Positions 42,574-51,397 of a stretch of 64,000 nucleotides of DNA are shown here, piece by piece (the first letter of the stretch is position 1; the number at the start of each line of letters is the position of its first letter). Origin of the DNA: Sulfitobacter sp. HGT1 (GTDB lineage: Bacteria; Pseudomonadota; Alphaproteobacteria; Rhodobacterales; Rhodobacteraceae); contig NZ_BLWI01000003.1 in the NCBI RefSeq assembly GCF_013282155.1, forward strand, positions 1 through 64,000. Direction: 5' to 3'. Below the pieces are notes generated by a model, which saw only the letters and a list, made by a program, of their open reading frames with translations, was not told the origin of the DNA and ran no database searches. Position numbers and translations under genes: made by a program.

Positions 42574-43326
42574 TCAGTGGATCAAAGAGCCTCCGTTGAC
42601 GTCGACCTCAGTGCCTGTGCAGTAGGCGGAAAGGTCGGACGCAAGAAACAAGGCGCAGCCGGCGACGTCTGACGCCGCTCCGGCTCGGCCCATGGGAATG
42701 CCGTCCAGCACCATCTGTTGCTGATCAGCGGTCAGCTTACCTGCTGTGATGTCAGTGGCGATGAAGCCGGGACAGATGGCATTCACGCGCACGTTGTCGG
42801 GGGCCAGCTCACGCGCCATTGCCTTGGTCAGACCAAGGACACCGGCTTTGGCTGCGGAATAATGCGGCCCGCCAAAAATACCGCCGCCGCGCTGCGCAGA
42901 GACGGACGACAGGTTGACGATGGAGCCGGATTTCTGCGCTATCATCCCGGGGATGACGGCCTGGCTCACATAAAGCGTGCCGCGCAGGTTCACGTCTGTC
43001 ACCGCGTCATAGTTCTGCGGCTCGATCTCCATGATCTTGAGTGGCTGGGTGATCCCGGCGTTGTTGACCAGAATGTCAATCCGGCCCCAGCTGTCCATCA
43101 GCGTCTGGATTGCCGCATTGCAGGCATCTTTGTCAGTGACGTTACAGGCGAGACCGACATGACCCTTACCGAGGTCCGCCGCTGCGGCCTTTGCCGCGTC
43201 AGCGTCGAGATCAAGAATGGCAATTGTTGCGCCGTGTTCGGCGAACATTTGCGCTGTCGCCTTGCCGAGACCTCGGGCCGAGGCCGCGCCGGTCACAATG
43301 GCGTACTTGTTCTTCAGAAGCCCCAT
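42574..43326 (-). CDS. SDR-family NAD(P)-dependent dehydrogenase
   Basis: A 250-residue classical short-chain dehydrogenase. The coenzyme motif is VTGAASARGLGKATA (about 11-25), NNAG is at about 88-91, and the catalytic set is Ser in LSSVSAQ (about 141), Tyr and Lys in HYSAAKAG (about 155-159). Asp in ILDLDAD after the second strand suggests a preference for NAD(H). It probably oxidises or reduces a hydroxyl of the imported compound before the split transketolase acts. It resembles FabG-like and sugar-alcohol dehydrogenases; the substrate cannot be read from sequence. Confidence 0.9.
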   Translation of the reverse strand: MGLLKNKYAIVTGAASARGLGKATAQMFAEHGATIAILDLDADAAKAAAADLGKGHVGLACNVTDKDACNAAIQTLMDSWGRIDILVNNAGITQPLKIMEIEPQNYDAVTDVNLRGTLYVSQAVIPGMIAQKSGSIVNLSSVSAQRGGGIFGGPHYSAAKAGVLGLTKAMARELAPDNVRVNAICPGFIATDITAGKLTADQQQMVLDGIPMGRAGAASDVAGCALFLASDLSAYCTGTEVDVNGGSLIH

Positions 43327-43375
43327 AGCCTCTCTCCTCCCTTAAATTGTGTTGGACTGACTAAACCCTAATTCG

Positions 43376-44419
43376 TCATAGCCAATCTTTGATCTTCGCC
43401 GCGATCTGGCTGACTGTCATGCCGTACATCTCGTGCAAAGTCGGCAAAGCGCCCGCTTCAAGGAACTCGTCTGGAAGACCAATCATTCGGAACGTCGGGG
43501 TTACTCCGTTCGTCAGCAGGGTCCGCGCAACCGCCTCACCAAGCCCGCCAACAACGGTGTGGTTTTCGGCCGTAACGACCAGACGACCGCCCTTCTGCGC
43601 TTCCGCAAGGATTGTCTGGGTATCCAGCGGCTTAATCGTCGGGACATGCAGCACGGCAGCCTCTACCCCATCCGCCTCAAGTTGGACGGCGGCGTCCAGC
43701 GCACGCATGGTCATGAAACCTGTCGAGATGATTAAGGCATCCTTCCCGTCGCGTATGATCTGCGCTTTGCCCAGCTCGAACTTGTAGTCTGGTTTGTGGC
43801 GAGTCAGAACGCTCGGAACCTTGCCCCGTGGCAGTCGCGAATAAACTGGACCGTTATGCGCAGCAATCTGCGGCACCATGCCTGCGATATCGTCAGCATC
43901 ACACGGGTCAATGATCGTCATGTTCGGCAGGCCCCGAAAAATCGCCAGGTCCTCTGTCGCCTGGTGGCTGGGACCGTAGCCAGTGGTGAGTCCTGGAAGG
44001 GCGCAAATGATCTTGACCGGCAGGTTTTCTTCGGCAATCGCCATTGCAATGAAGTCATAAGCGCGCCGCGAGGCGAAGACAGCATAAGTCGTGGCAAAGG
44101 GATTAAAACCTTCCCGTGCCAGCCCGGCGGCGGCCGACATCAACAACTGTTCCGCCATACCCATTTGGTAGAACCGGTCCGGCATCGCTTTGGCGAAGAT
44201 ATGCAGATCTGTGTATTTGGCGAGATCGGCGGACAGACCGACAATCTTGTCGTCTTTCCGGGCGGCCTCGACCAGGGCAAGGCCGAAAGGCGCCGCCACC
44301 GTGTCATAGCCCTCTGCCGCCAAGGAGGCGATCATCGCGGTCGTTGCAACCTTCTGACCGTCCGGGCCCAGCCGGACCGTGCGCGGCTCGTATTTGCGCT
44401 TCATCGAGGCGAGGGTCAT
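43376..44419 (-). CDS. Split transketolase, C-terminal subunit
   Basis: A 347-residue protein. I start it at ATG 44419, which overlaps the stop of the N-terminal subunit (ATGA); the frame is open further upstream only inside that gene. It holds the pyrimidine-binding domain (AAAGLAREGFNPFATTYAVF, about 115-134, and the activating Glu region MAEQLLMSAA) and the C-terminal transketolase domain (RLVVTAENHTVVGGLGEAV). With the N-terminal subunit it would form one thiamine-diphosphate enzyme moving two-carbon units. Split forms are typical of catabolic clusters rather than of the central pentose pathway. Confidence 0.9.
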   Translation of the reverse strand: MTLASMKRKYEPRTVRLGPDGQKVATTAMIASLAAEGYDTVAAPFGLALVEAARKDDKIVGLSADLAKYTDLHIFAKAMPDRFYQMGMAEQLLMSAAAGLAREGFNPFATTYAVFASRRAYDFIAMAIAEENLPVKIICALPGLTTGYGPSHQATEDLAIFRGLPNMTIIDPCDADDIAGMVPQIAAHNGPVYSRLPRGKVPSVLTRHKPDYKFELGKAQIIRDGKDALIISTGFMTMRALDAAVQLEADGVEAAVLHVPTIKPLDTQTILAEAQKGGRLVVTAENHTVVGGLGEAVARTLLTNGVTPTFRMIGLPDEFLEAGALPTLHEMYGMTVSQIAAKIKDWL

Positions 44420-45267
44420 TGCGGCTTTCCTTCTTCCAGCTTGGCCAGGGCTTTGGACCATTCGTCGGCTTCCACGCGCACGAAGTGGGTGATTTCGCGG
44501 CTTTCCAGGAAATCTACGCCCTTGCACATGCGTGTGTCGAAAATGATGACACGCGGTCCGGCATGGTCGGTGTTGCGTGCCTCATCGAATGCGGTCACGA
44601 CGGCATCAAGATCGTTTCCATCCACCCGCTGCGCGTGCCAGCCGAAGGCGGCCCATTTTTTCTCTTCATCCCCTTGCGCCAGCGCCGCGCGCGTCGGCCC
44701 GTCAGCCTGCTGATTGTTGAAATCGACCAGACAAATCAGGTTGTCGAGCTTCCACTGAACGGCAGACATGACCGCTTCCCAGGTCGATCCTTCACCCAGT
44801 TCGCCGTCCGACATGAGGTTGTAGACGAAGGCGGGGCTTTCCTTGCGCTTTAGGCCAAGAGCCGCGCCGACAGCGATGCCCAGACCGTGACCCAACGATC
44901 CACCGGTAATTTCCATACCGGGCGTGTAGGACGCCATGCCAGACATGGGCATCCGGCTATCGTCCATACCATAGGTTTCAAGCTCGTCCTCCGGCAAGAT
45001 TCCTGCCTCCATCAACACCGAATAAAGCGCGATGGCATAGTGACCGATAGAGAGGTAAAAGCGATCCCGACCTTCCCATTCAGGGTCTTCTGGCCGGTAT
45101 TCGAGTGCATGGAAATACGACGCGGCAAGTACGTCCGCCACGCCGAGAGCCTGGCCGATATAGCCTTGTCCCTGAACCTCGCCCATCAAGAGCGCTTTGC
45201 GCCGGATGTTCCACGCGCGTCGCTCGAGCGAGACGTTGGATTCAGAATGTCGACGGACTGTTTCCAT
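44416..45267 (-). CDS. Split transketolase, N-terminal (TPP-binding) subunit
   Basis: A 283-residue protein starting at ATG 45267 behind GGAGGAAAT. It has the TPP pyrophosphate domain: substrate-site HYAIALYSV (about 70), GSLGHGLGIAVGAALG (about 118-133) and the Mg-TPP motif SDGELGEGSTWEA...NNQQADG (about 152-185). First gene of the six-gene operon tktN-tktC-SDR-dctP-dctQ-dctM. Specificity is unknown; related split enzymes act on apulose phosphate or sulfo-sugars in other bacteria, but the other genes of those routes are not present here. Confidence 0.9.
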   Translation of the reverse strand: METVRRHSESNVSLERRAWNIRRKALLMGEVQGQGYIGQALGVADVLAASYFHALEYRPEDPEWEGRDRFYLSIGHYAIALYSVLMEAGILPEDELETYGMDDSRMPMSGMASYTPGMEITGGSLGHGLGIAVGAALGLKRKESPAFVYNLMSDGELGEGSTWEAVMSAVQWKLDNLICLVDFNNQQADGPTRAALAQGDEEKKWAAFGWHAQRVDGNDLDAVVTAFDEARNTDHAGPRVIIFDTRMCKGVDFLESREITHFVRVEADEWSKALAKLEEGKPQ

Positions 45268-45651
45268 GATTTCCTCCCTTTGCCCAGTTGGGCGTCGGAG
45301 GAATTGATAGCAGAGCACACTTCACCGGTCTTTTATCTAAATTTACAGACTTTGTTAGCTCAGCTTAAATGATTTTCATAATCTACGGAACGACTACAGC
45401 CAGACCGGCCGCTCTCAAATCAGGTCGTTGGCATCGGCCAAGTTTGGCCGCTGCAATGTCTGTCTGACACGGATTGTACCAGTTCGCGCCCGACGCAGCA
45501 TTGGTCAAAATGCGCTCTTTGCTGCCGAATGCGTCTGCGGCGTGTCCCAAAAAACAGGCGACCTGACAACGGCCATTCAAACTGCCTGTAAAATTTAGGT
45601 GTCAGCGCGGTGCTGATGTCTGGGTTTGGCGGGAGGATTGGAGGGCGTAAT
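45268..45651. other. Gap between the transketolase operon and the integrase
   Basis: No gene. It must hold the promoter of the minus-strand transketolase/TRAP operon. Around 45490 it contains a GCAGCATTGGTC word that also occurs at 14401. From about 45600 on the sequence is shared with the upstream part of the dead integrase copy. Confidence 0.4.
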
Positions 45652-46284
45652 ATGCCAAGAGTCCAACTTCCCGCTGTCACCCCGAAACGAAGACCCTGGA
45701 ACAAGGGCCGGATCATCGGCCAGAAACGACCACTGTTGCCGAAACAGGTCTGGGCGATCCGCGCGCGGCTCGAACTGTCGGGCAACCTGCGCGATCTTGC
45801 GCTTTTCAACGTGGCCATCGACAGCAAACTGCGAGGATGCGATCTGGTGAAACTGGCGGTTGCTGATCTGGTCAAAGATGACCGCGTGCGGGAGCGAGTC
45901 TCTGTGATCCAGAGCAAAACCAAGCGGCCCGTTCAATTCGAACTGACGGAAAACACGCGCCAAACTGTCCTGGCTTGGGTCAAGTCGCCCGAGATGTTTG
46001 CGTGCCGGTACATGTTCCCGAGTCGGTTCCATGACCGCCCACACATCTCGACGCGCCAGTACGGTCGGCTCGTCCGCGACTGGGTGACCGCGATTGGTTT
46101 AGAACCGAGCGGGTATGGCACCCATTCGCTTCGTCGGACGAAAGCGGCCGAAATTTACCGAAAGACTGGCAATCTTCGCGCAGTTCAGCTGCTCCTTGGT
46201 CACACCAAAGTGGACAGCACTGTGCGCTACCTTGGCGTTGAGCTGGAAGACGCTCTGAGCATCGCCGAGCAGATCGACATTTGA
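45652..46284 (+). CDS. Intact tyrosine recombinase (small integrase)
   Basis: A 210-residue tyrosine recombinase with ATG 45652 behind GGAGGG. It has the full catalytic set: Arg61 in SKLRGCDL, a beta-hairpin Lys about 89-91, H158 and R161 in GTHSLRRTKA, H184 in LLGHTKVDST and the nucleophile Y193 in TVRYLGVE. It lacks most of the usual N-terminal core-binding domain, as is normal for this short roseobacter family. A broken inverted homolog lies at 27936-28568. Whether it moves an element, resolves plasmid dimers or has another job is not clear; I found no attachment site. Confidence 0.9.
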   Translation: MPRVQLPAVTPKRRPWNKGRIIGQKRPLLPKQVWAIRARLELSGNLRDLALFNVAIDSKLRGCDLVKLAVADLVKDDRVRERVSVIQSKTKRPVQFELTENTRQTVLAWVKSPEMFACRYMFPSRFHDRPHISTRQYGRLVRDWVTAIGLEPSGYGTHSLRRTKAAEIYRKTGNLRAVQLLLGHTKVDSTVRYLGVELEDALSIAEQIDI

Positions 46285-46602
46285 GCCACGTTGGCGGACG
46301 GCATGTGCCGTTCGCCAATCCAGACCGGACTTGCGTACGCGGCGCAGCGGTGGTTCTGATTGAGCCCTCTTTGCCGAATTTCTGCGATGCAGCTAAAGTC
46401 TGCTATCCCGGTGGAGGCAAAAACGTTCAACAACCACTTGGGTTTTGAACGGGGTTTAAGGCAGCATCGAACGAGGAGTTTCGTGGTTGTGCCAAAAAGG
46501 AGGGTTTTTGGAACAAGGCAGAATTTAAATCTACTTGAAGAGAAACAGTGCATCGACCATCAGTGATCAGAGCACGTCAACGACATGGAAGTTTAAGGAA
46601 TG
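46285..46602. other. Gap before the oxidase-like gene
   Basis: No gene. A short AGCTAAAGTCTGC word at about 46391 recurs near 62857. Confidence 0.4.
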
Positions 46603-47418
46603 ATGAGCGCCGATGTCCGCAGGAATGCGAAGATCCCTGCAGCAATATTTACGGTAGTTGCCCTTTTTGTCGGGCTTGCACTTTTAGCGTTGCAGATGAT
46701 CCTACGGATGGAGTTGATGGCCCCTGGGCTTCAGTATATTTGCGCTGAGGGCCAGTTAACATTTTGCTTTGCAAATGTTGATCAAGCCAGCGCGATTTCG
46801 CGCGCCCCTTTGGCATTCCTAGTTTACTTGGCTCTGATTCCCGCATTCCTCGCAGTGCTTGTGATGCGCCTACAAAAAACCATGCCACTTCATTTCAAGG
46901 CATGGGTCGTTGCGGCGATGTGGCTAGCTCTTGCATGTTACCTCGCCGTTCCAATCACCAGTATAAATTTCCCCTCATCGTTATCGGGTCCTGTCGCGCC
47001 AGATGGCTGGACGCTTTATCCACCTTTGTCGTCATCCTCCTCGTCTTATCAAATTGATGCGATCCTTAATTCGCTACAAATGAACAAGGTGGTAGTTGCG
47101 ATACTCTTAGCCCTAAGCCTGTTCGGTTTTACAATTGCCGGATTTAATCGACTGCGCTCCACCTTTTCAAAGGTCGTGCGAATAGGTTTCGCCACTTTGA
47201 TGATCTGGATGACCTGGATGCTCATCTCACGGCTAAGCTATTTTCTGGGATTCATAAGTATGGATCGGAATTTTGGGACCGTATTTTTTGACCCCGCCTT
47301 GCAGCCGGACAAAGACTTTCCGACACGTTTTTTAGAACTTTTGGACGGCCCAGAAATATGGTACATAGCGCCGGCACTCTGTTGTTTGGTTCTTTGGTTT
47401 TTAGCTAGACGAACATAG
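46603..47418 (+). CDS. Cytochrome c oxidase subunit I-like membrane protein lacking the metal ligands
   Basis: A 271-residue membrane protein; AAGGA lies just upstream of two adjacent ATGs (46600, 46603). About six hydrophobic helices. Segments match heme-copper oxidase subunit I in the right order: RMELMAPGLQYICAEG (35-50; oxidase RMEL..PG.QY.C.EG), MPLH (94-97), GWTLYPPLSS (135-144) and MDRNFGTVFFDPA (220-232) followed by LDGPEIWY (248-254; oxidase FGHPEVY). It ends where oxidase helix VI would be. The heme-ligand YHG after helix I is replaced by SRA, the CuB-ligand His of HPEV is Gly, and the regions with the other ligands are absent. It cannot be an oxidase. Reading frame and start are intact, so it is not obviously a pseudogene. 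Function unknown. Confidence 0.75.
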   Translation: MSADVRRNAKIPAAIFTVVALFVGLALLALQMILRMELMAPGLQYICAEGQLTFCFANVDQASAISRAPLAFLVYLALIPAFLAVLVMRLQKTMPLHFKAWVVAAMWLALACYLAVPITSINFPSSLSGPVAPDGWTLYPPLSSSSSSYQIDAILNSLQMNKVVVAILLALSLFGFTIAGFNRLRSTFSKVVRIGFATLMIWMTWMLISRLSYFLGFISMDRNFGTVFFDPALQPDKDFPTRFLELLDGPEIWYIAPALCCLVLWFLARRT

Positions 47419-47557
47419 CCTTCCAAAAAGGACCGTTTGTTGAACGGTTCGCTGGACAGGACATTCGCGCACGTGCAGCGAAGGTCTGAAATGTCCCGCG
47501 TAGTGTAAGTTGATACGGTGCGCAGCGAATGGCCGCAATCGTCGCGCTTTATTGAGC

Positions 47558-48538
47558 CTAGTTGGGCAAATAGAACTCAGCGATTCCACGTTTCCCGTCC
47601 ATTCGACCCAATTGGACGATAACATCGATCGACTTCTGAATGTACTTCCGCACCTCAGCGAAGGTGAGCGGCGTGCCCGCTTGTAAGACCATTATGGCTA
47701 ACCGATCGATTGCCAGCTCAGCTGTTTCCGCATGGATGGTTGAGACTGACCCACCATGTCCGGTGTTGATCGCTTCGAGGTAAGTTAAGGCTTCGTCCCC
47801 GCGCAGTTCCCCAACGATGATACGGTCCGGGCGCATCCGCAAAGACGCCTGCAGAAGCGCGTGAGCGCTTCTCTGTGATCCAGTGCTGCGACTTGCCAGC
47901 AGGGCTACGGTGTTGGGTTGGCTAGGGAACAGTTCAAACGCATCTTCAATCGTGATCAGCCGTTCGCCATCATCGACATGAGTAAGAAGATGTCGGGCAA
48001 AGGTGGTCTTGCCAGTCGATGTGCCACCACTGATCAATATATTGAGCCTTTGATGTACCAAGGCCTCTAACGCGGCTTCGAGGTTTTCTTCAGCTTGGCT
48101 GGCAATGTCTTTCATCTTTTCAGCTCTCAGTTGGTCGAGCGAGACAGCTTTGCCAAAAAGATAGGATGGTTTGTACCCCTGCACGCCCGCTGTAGCGAAC
48201 AGACGGATAGTGATCGAGGCACCCTGTTCAATGGCAGGTGGAACCGCGACCTGAACTCTCAGAGGTCGGCCTGCATATTCAACTTTGCCAGACACCAGCG
48301 GGTTTTTCTCTGATACGCGGGCATTGGCATCACCGACGATTGTCTGCGCCATATTGAATGCCGTGCTACGGTCAACTGTCTGACCTTCATGACGCATTGC
48401 CGCGTCACCTGCGGCTTCGACCCAGACTTTTCCATCAGGGTTGATTGCGATTTCGACGACATCGTCGCGCAGCAGCAAATCGCGAAACGGCTCAAGATAT
48501 CGCTCTAAGTAGGACGCAGGCAGCGGGGGTTGGCTCAA
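47558..48538 (-). CDS. virB11: VirB11-family secretion ATPase
   Basis: A 326-residue hexameric ATPase with TTG start 48538 overlapping the virB10 stop (TTGA). Walker A is SGGTSTGKTTFARHL (about 153-167), followed by the Asp box (LITIEDAFELF), the His box and Walker B region LRMRPDRIIVGELRGDEAL (about 210-230). The N-terminal domain carries VVEIAINPDGKVWVE. It powers pilus building and substrate transfer at the inner face of the membrane. Last gene of the virB operon. Confidence 0.94.
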   Translation of the reverse strand: MSQPPLPASYLERYLEPFRDLLLRDDVVEIAINPDGKVWVEAAGDAAMRHEGQTVDRSTAFNMAQTIVGDANARVSEKNPLVSGKVEYAGRPLRVQVAVPPAIEQGASITIRLFATAGVQGYKPSYLFGKAVSLDQLRAEKMKDIASQAEENLEAALEALVHQRLNILISGGTSTGKTTFARHLLTHVDDGERLITIEDAFELFPSQPNTVALLASRSTGSQRSAHALLQASLRMRPDRIIVGELRGDEALTYLEAINTGHGGSVSTIHAETAELAIDRLAIMVLQAGTPLTFAEVRKYIQKSIDVIVQLGRMDGKRGIAEFYLPN

Positions 48539-49968
48539 TAGATCACCACATCGCGGTCGACGAGAACTGTCACGGATGCACCTTGATCAATATAAATAGT
48601 GGGTGAGATCGAAACCTGCTCGGCGATCACAGACCCCACAGCGTCTTCCAGATCTCCGGAAACCCCCTCAAGCACTTCGCTGGCTGTTTCATTGTCAGTA
48701 CTGTTTGCGGCAACTGCTGGTGCTGCGCCAATGAGGGAGATCAGCGCGGCCCCACCAAAACGTTCAGCAAACTTTGTGTCGACGATCCCAGTTAACCCAG
48801 AGCGCCCAAGCTGGTCGCCGCCAACAGAGGCAATTTCAATCGACGTCCCATCTGGGGTTAGAACGCGGGTCCATAGGATCAGGATACGTTTCTGGTTCAA
48901 CTCAATTCCAGACCGATATTGGCCAAAAAGACGCGAGCCGCGCGGGATTAGGATTTGATCGCCAGAAAAGGCAGGCACCGGTTCAGACACAACCGCCACA
49001 ACAGAGCCCGGCAAGTCGCTGTTGATAGCTGTTTGCAAGGCAGCTTGAATGACAGAGCCTTGGGAGAGCGTTCTCTCTGGAAAGGCCATCTGGGACGCTT
49101 CTTGAATTTCCAGTGGCCTTGCGCCTTGCCGGAGATACTGTTCGTTTTCGGTCAGGGTGGGTCCATCTGTTCCTGCCACAGCAGCATTTGGACTTGTTCC
49201 GTCAGCGGATGCGGTCCGTGGGCCATCTGCATAAACGACCGAAGGAGAAACGATCTGGGCGGTCAGCAATTCTTGCGCAACACGTTCGGCTTCACGCTGA
49301 CGCTGCTCTTCCTCCTGCCGCTGGCGTTCTTCAAGCAACCGTTGATCTGCAATCAGACCATCGCGCGCCATTTCTGCCTCAAGACCTTCGCGCTGCGCAC
49401 GTTCAGCGTCCAGCATGGCCTGCAGGCCGGCCAAACGTGCTTCGTTCTGCCGCTGCGCGTTTTCTATTTCGGTGTCTTTGGCGGCAATGGAGGCTTCAAG
49501 CGCATCGGTTTGGACTTGGAACGCCTCTCGCAGATCAGAGACGGCTTCCTGAATTTCGGCGTTGCGGGCAGATTGGCTCGCAGCAAGCGCTTCCCTCAGT
49601 TTCGCGATTTCCTCCAGCACCGCTGCACTGGGTTCTGCGGGTGCCGGCGCAGGGGCCGGCACATCGAGCGCCTCTTCAACTGCTATAAGTGCATCGTTGA
49701 CCCGTTGTTCCGCTTCATCCGGCGGAAATTCCAACCGCCCACCATTTCCGGTGCGTTGATCCTGAAAGGTCTCAACGTCAGACGTTTCTAAGCCTTTGGC
49801 TCTTTCTTGCAGATTTGTTGCCAGAAAGTAGGCAGCACCACCGCCGCCAAGCGCAAGCGCGATCGCCAATGCCCCGACACCTATATTACCGCCACGGCGT
49901 TTGGTCTTGTTCTTCTGGCTGAACGTGCTCAGGCGGTCCTGAAGGTCGGGTGTGTTCTCATCAGCCAT
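48535..49968 (-). CDS. virB10: VirB10 core-complex protein (TrbI family)
   Basis: A 477-residue protein spanning the envelope. A cytoplasmic N-terminus, one membrane helix (about 28-50, GVGALAIALALGGGGAAYFLA), a long coiled-coil-like region rich in Glu, Gln and Arg (about 110-230) instead of the usual proline-rich linker, then the TrbI domain (about 285-470; SVIQAALQTAINSDLPGSVVA, in two parts, PRGSRLFGQY, IQIASVGGDQ-like). It links inner and outer membrane parts of the T4SS. It follows virB9 by 2 bases. Confidence 0.93.
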   Translation of the reverse strand: MADENTPDLQDRLSTFSQKNKTKRRGGNIGVGALAIALALGGGGAAYFLATNLQERAKGLETSDVETFQDQRTGNGGRLEFPPDEAEQRVNDALIAVEEALDVPAPAPAPAEPSAAVLEEIAKLREALAASQSARNAEIQEAVSDLREAFQVQTDALEASIAAKDTEIENAQRQNEARLAGLQAMLDAERAQREGLEAEMARDGLIADQRLLEERQRQEEEQRQREAERVAQELLTAQIVSPSVVYADGPRTASADGTSPNAAVAGTDGPTLTENEQYLRQGARPLEIQEASQMAFPERTLSQGSVIQAALQTAINSDLPGSVVAVVSEPVPAFSGDQILIPRGSRLFGQYRSGIELNQKRILILWTRVLTPDGTSIEIASVGGDQLGRSGLTGIVDTKFAERFGGAALISLIGAAPAVAANSTDNETASEVLEGVSGDLEDAVGSVIAEQVSISPTIYIDQGASVTVLVDRDVVIY

Positions 49969-49970
49969 GA

Positions 49971-50702
49971 TCAGTTGCTCACATAAATTGCGCTGTCATC
50001 GCGCAAGGCGCAGATGGCCTCGTCGCCAATCCGCAAGGTCCAGAATTGGTTCACGCCAAGCACGCGCACGATGTTGCCTTGTTGAGTCCAGTTCACGGTG
50101 CGCTCCCGGCCTTGATCGTCGGCCTTAAAGACTGCGGGTTGGCGTCCGTTTTCGGGGAAGGTGAAGTATGTGTACCGCCCGTCATCGTAGATATGGGTTG
50201 GACGGAAATCCCCTTCGCCCGCGACGCGGTAGCTGTAGTTGCGCGGGGCCTCAAAGCCTTTGGGTTGGGTACTAGCAGCTGCCGCGCGACGCTCATCCTC
50301 TGGATAGAGAAACCGCACCTCAAAAAACATGCCCGAGCGACCCGGAATGGCCCCTTCGCGCAGATGGAAGGAATAGGTCCTGCGGTTGGTGATCACTGTC
50401 ATGTTGGTCGAGGCACCTTGCACATGCGGCTTGATGGTCAGCACGTTTCCGAGCTCGGGGATCGGATCGACTTGGAAACTCTCGGTGTCGCCAACAATGA
50501 CCGCATCAAACCGTTCGCCTGGCCCGAAGTGGATAGTTGTTGAGTGGCGCAGATCAGTCTCGATGACGAAGACTTGGTTTTCGAAGTAAGTGGCGATGCG
50601 CACACGATCGTCGAGCGCGCCGCTGCGCGGCACGGACTCTGACAGGGCAGGGGACGCCGAAAGCAATGCGGCAGCGCAGATCAAACGGGCAGCGATATTC
50701 AA
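49971..50702 (-). CDS. virB9: VirB9 outer-membrane core protein
   Basis: A 243-residue periplasmic protein. The most fitting start is TTG 50702, four bases past the virB8 stop, with GGAGA nine bases upstream and a signal peptide (NIAARLICAAALLSASPALS) directly after; the longer open frame has no signal peptide at its start. The TrbG/VirB9 domain shows DDRVRIATYFENQVFVIETD, VIVGDTESFQV, HVQGASTNMTVITNRRTYSF and the C-terminal YDDGRYTYFTFPENGRQPAVF (in parts), which binds VirB7. Confidence 0.92.
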   Translation of the reverse strand: MNIAARLICAAALLSASPALSESVPRSGALDDRVRIATYFENQVFVIETDLRHSTTIHFGPGERFDAVIVGDTESFQVDPIPELGNVLTIKPHVQGASTNMTVITNRRTYSFHLREGAIPGRSGMFFEVRFLYPEDERRAAAASTQPKGFEAPRNYSYRVAGEGDFRPTHIYDDGRYTYFTFPENGRQPAVFKADDQGRERTVNWTQQGNIVRVLGVNQFWTLRIGDEAICALRDDSAIYVSN

Positions 50703-50706
50703 GGGA

Positions 50707-51378
50707 TCAGTTCTCCAAAGTCTCGGCGTCGACGCGGTATGAGGTGACCACGAAGCCCAAGGGGTTGGCCCAGACATCCTGAAGGCGCTGGCGAGTTTCT
50801 GGTTCAAAGGCGTAGCCAGCAGTGGCCACATAGCTGCGCGTCACGGTGCGGGTATCGCGCGTGCGGCGCAGGGTGCGGGTAAAGCGGATCTGTGCGACGC
50901 CAGGTTCGATCTGGTTCACGGACTTGATCACAACTTCGATGACGGCATCGCGGCCATAAACAGCGATTGGGTAATCTTCGTTGGACGAGGTCCAAAGGTC
51001 GCGCAGGGTGCGTGCGGCATCTCCGTCGGATCGTTCAAGAACGGAATTGATCCGTTGTTCGCCGTCGGTCAGGTCATAGGTTTCTCGGTCATCCACATAA
51101 GCCACAAGGTTGGCCTGAATAATGGCATCGCTCTCGGACAGGGACAGTGCTTGGACTGCAGCCACTCGGTCCATTTGGCCGGTTTCCTTGTCCACGACGA
51201 CAACGAATGTCTCGATCGACTTGAGTGGAAACACACTCGCTCCAGCGACAATTCCTGCCAGCCCGACCAGAACGCCAGCGGCGGCCACAAAATAGGCAAA
51301 GCGTTCGCGTCTTCGCGGGCCGTAAATAAAATCCACTGCAAAAGCGTCACTTTGATCTTGGCTTGTTTGGCTTTTCAT
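50707..51378 (-). CDS. virB8: VirB8 inner-membrane assembly protein
   Basis: A 223-residue bitopic protein. A short cytoplasmic tail is followed by one membrane helix (about 25-47, YFVAAAGVLVGLAGIVAGASV) and the NTF2-like VirB8 domain with TGQMDRVAAV, LVAYVDDRETYDLTDGEQRI, and the late RDTRTVTRSYVATAGYAFEP. It acts as the nucleating scaffold of the T4SS. It is 19 bases after virB6. Confidence 0.93.
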   Translation of the reverse strand: MKSQTSQDQSDAFAVDFIYGPRRRERFAYFVAAAGVLVGLAGIVAGASVFPLKSIETFVVVVDKETGQMDRVAAVQALSLSESDAIIQANLVAYVDDRETYDLTDGEQRINSVLERSDGDAARTLRDLWTSSNEDYPIAVYGRDAVIEVVIKSVNQIEPGVAQIRFTRTLRRTRDTRTVTRSYVATAGYAFEPETRQRLQDVWANPLGFVVTSYRVDAETLEN

Positions 51379-51397
51379 TTTTGGTGTTGGTCTTTCA

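Noticed and set aside
44420-44527. N-terminal extension of the transketolase C-subunit
   Set aside because: These codons lie inside the upstream gene, and the ATG at 44419 overlapping its stop is the natural start.
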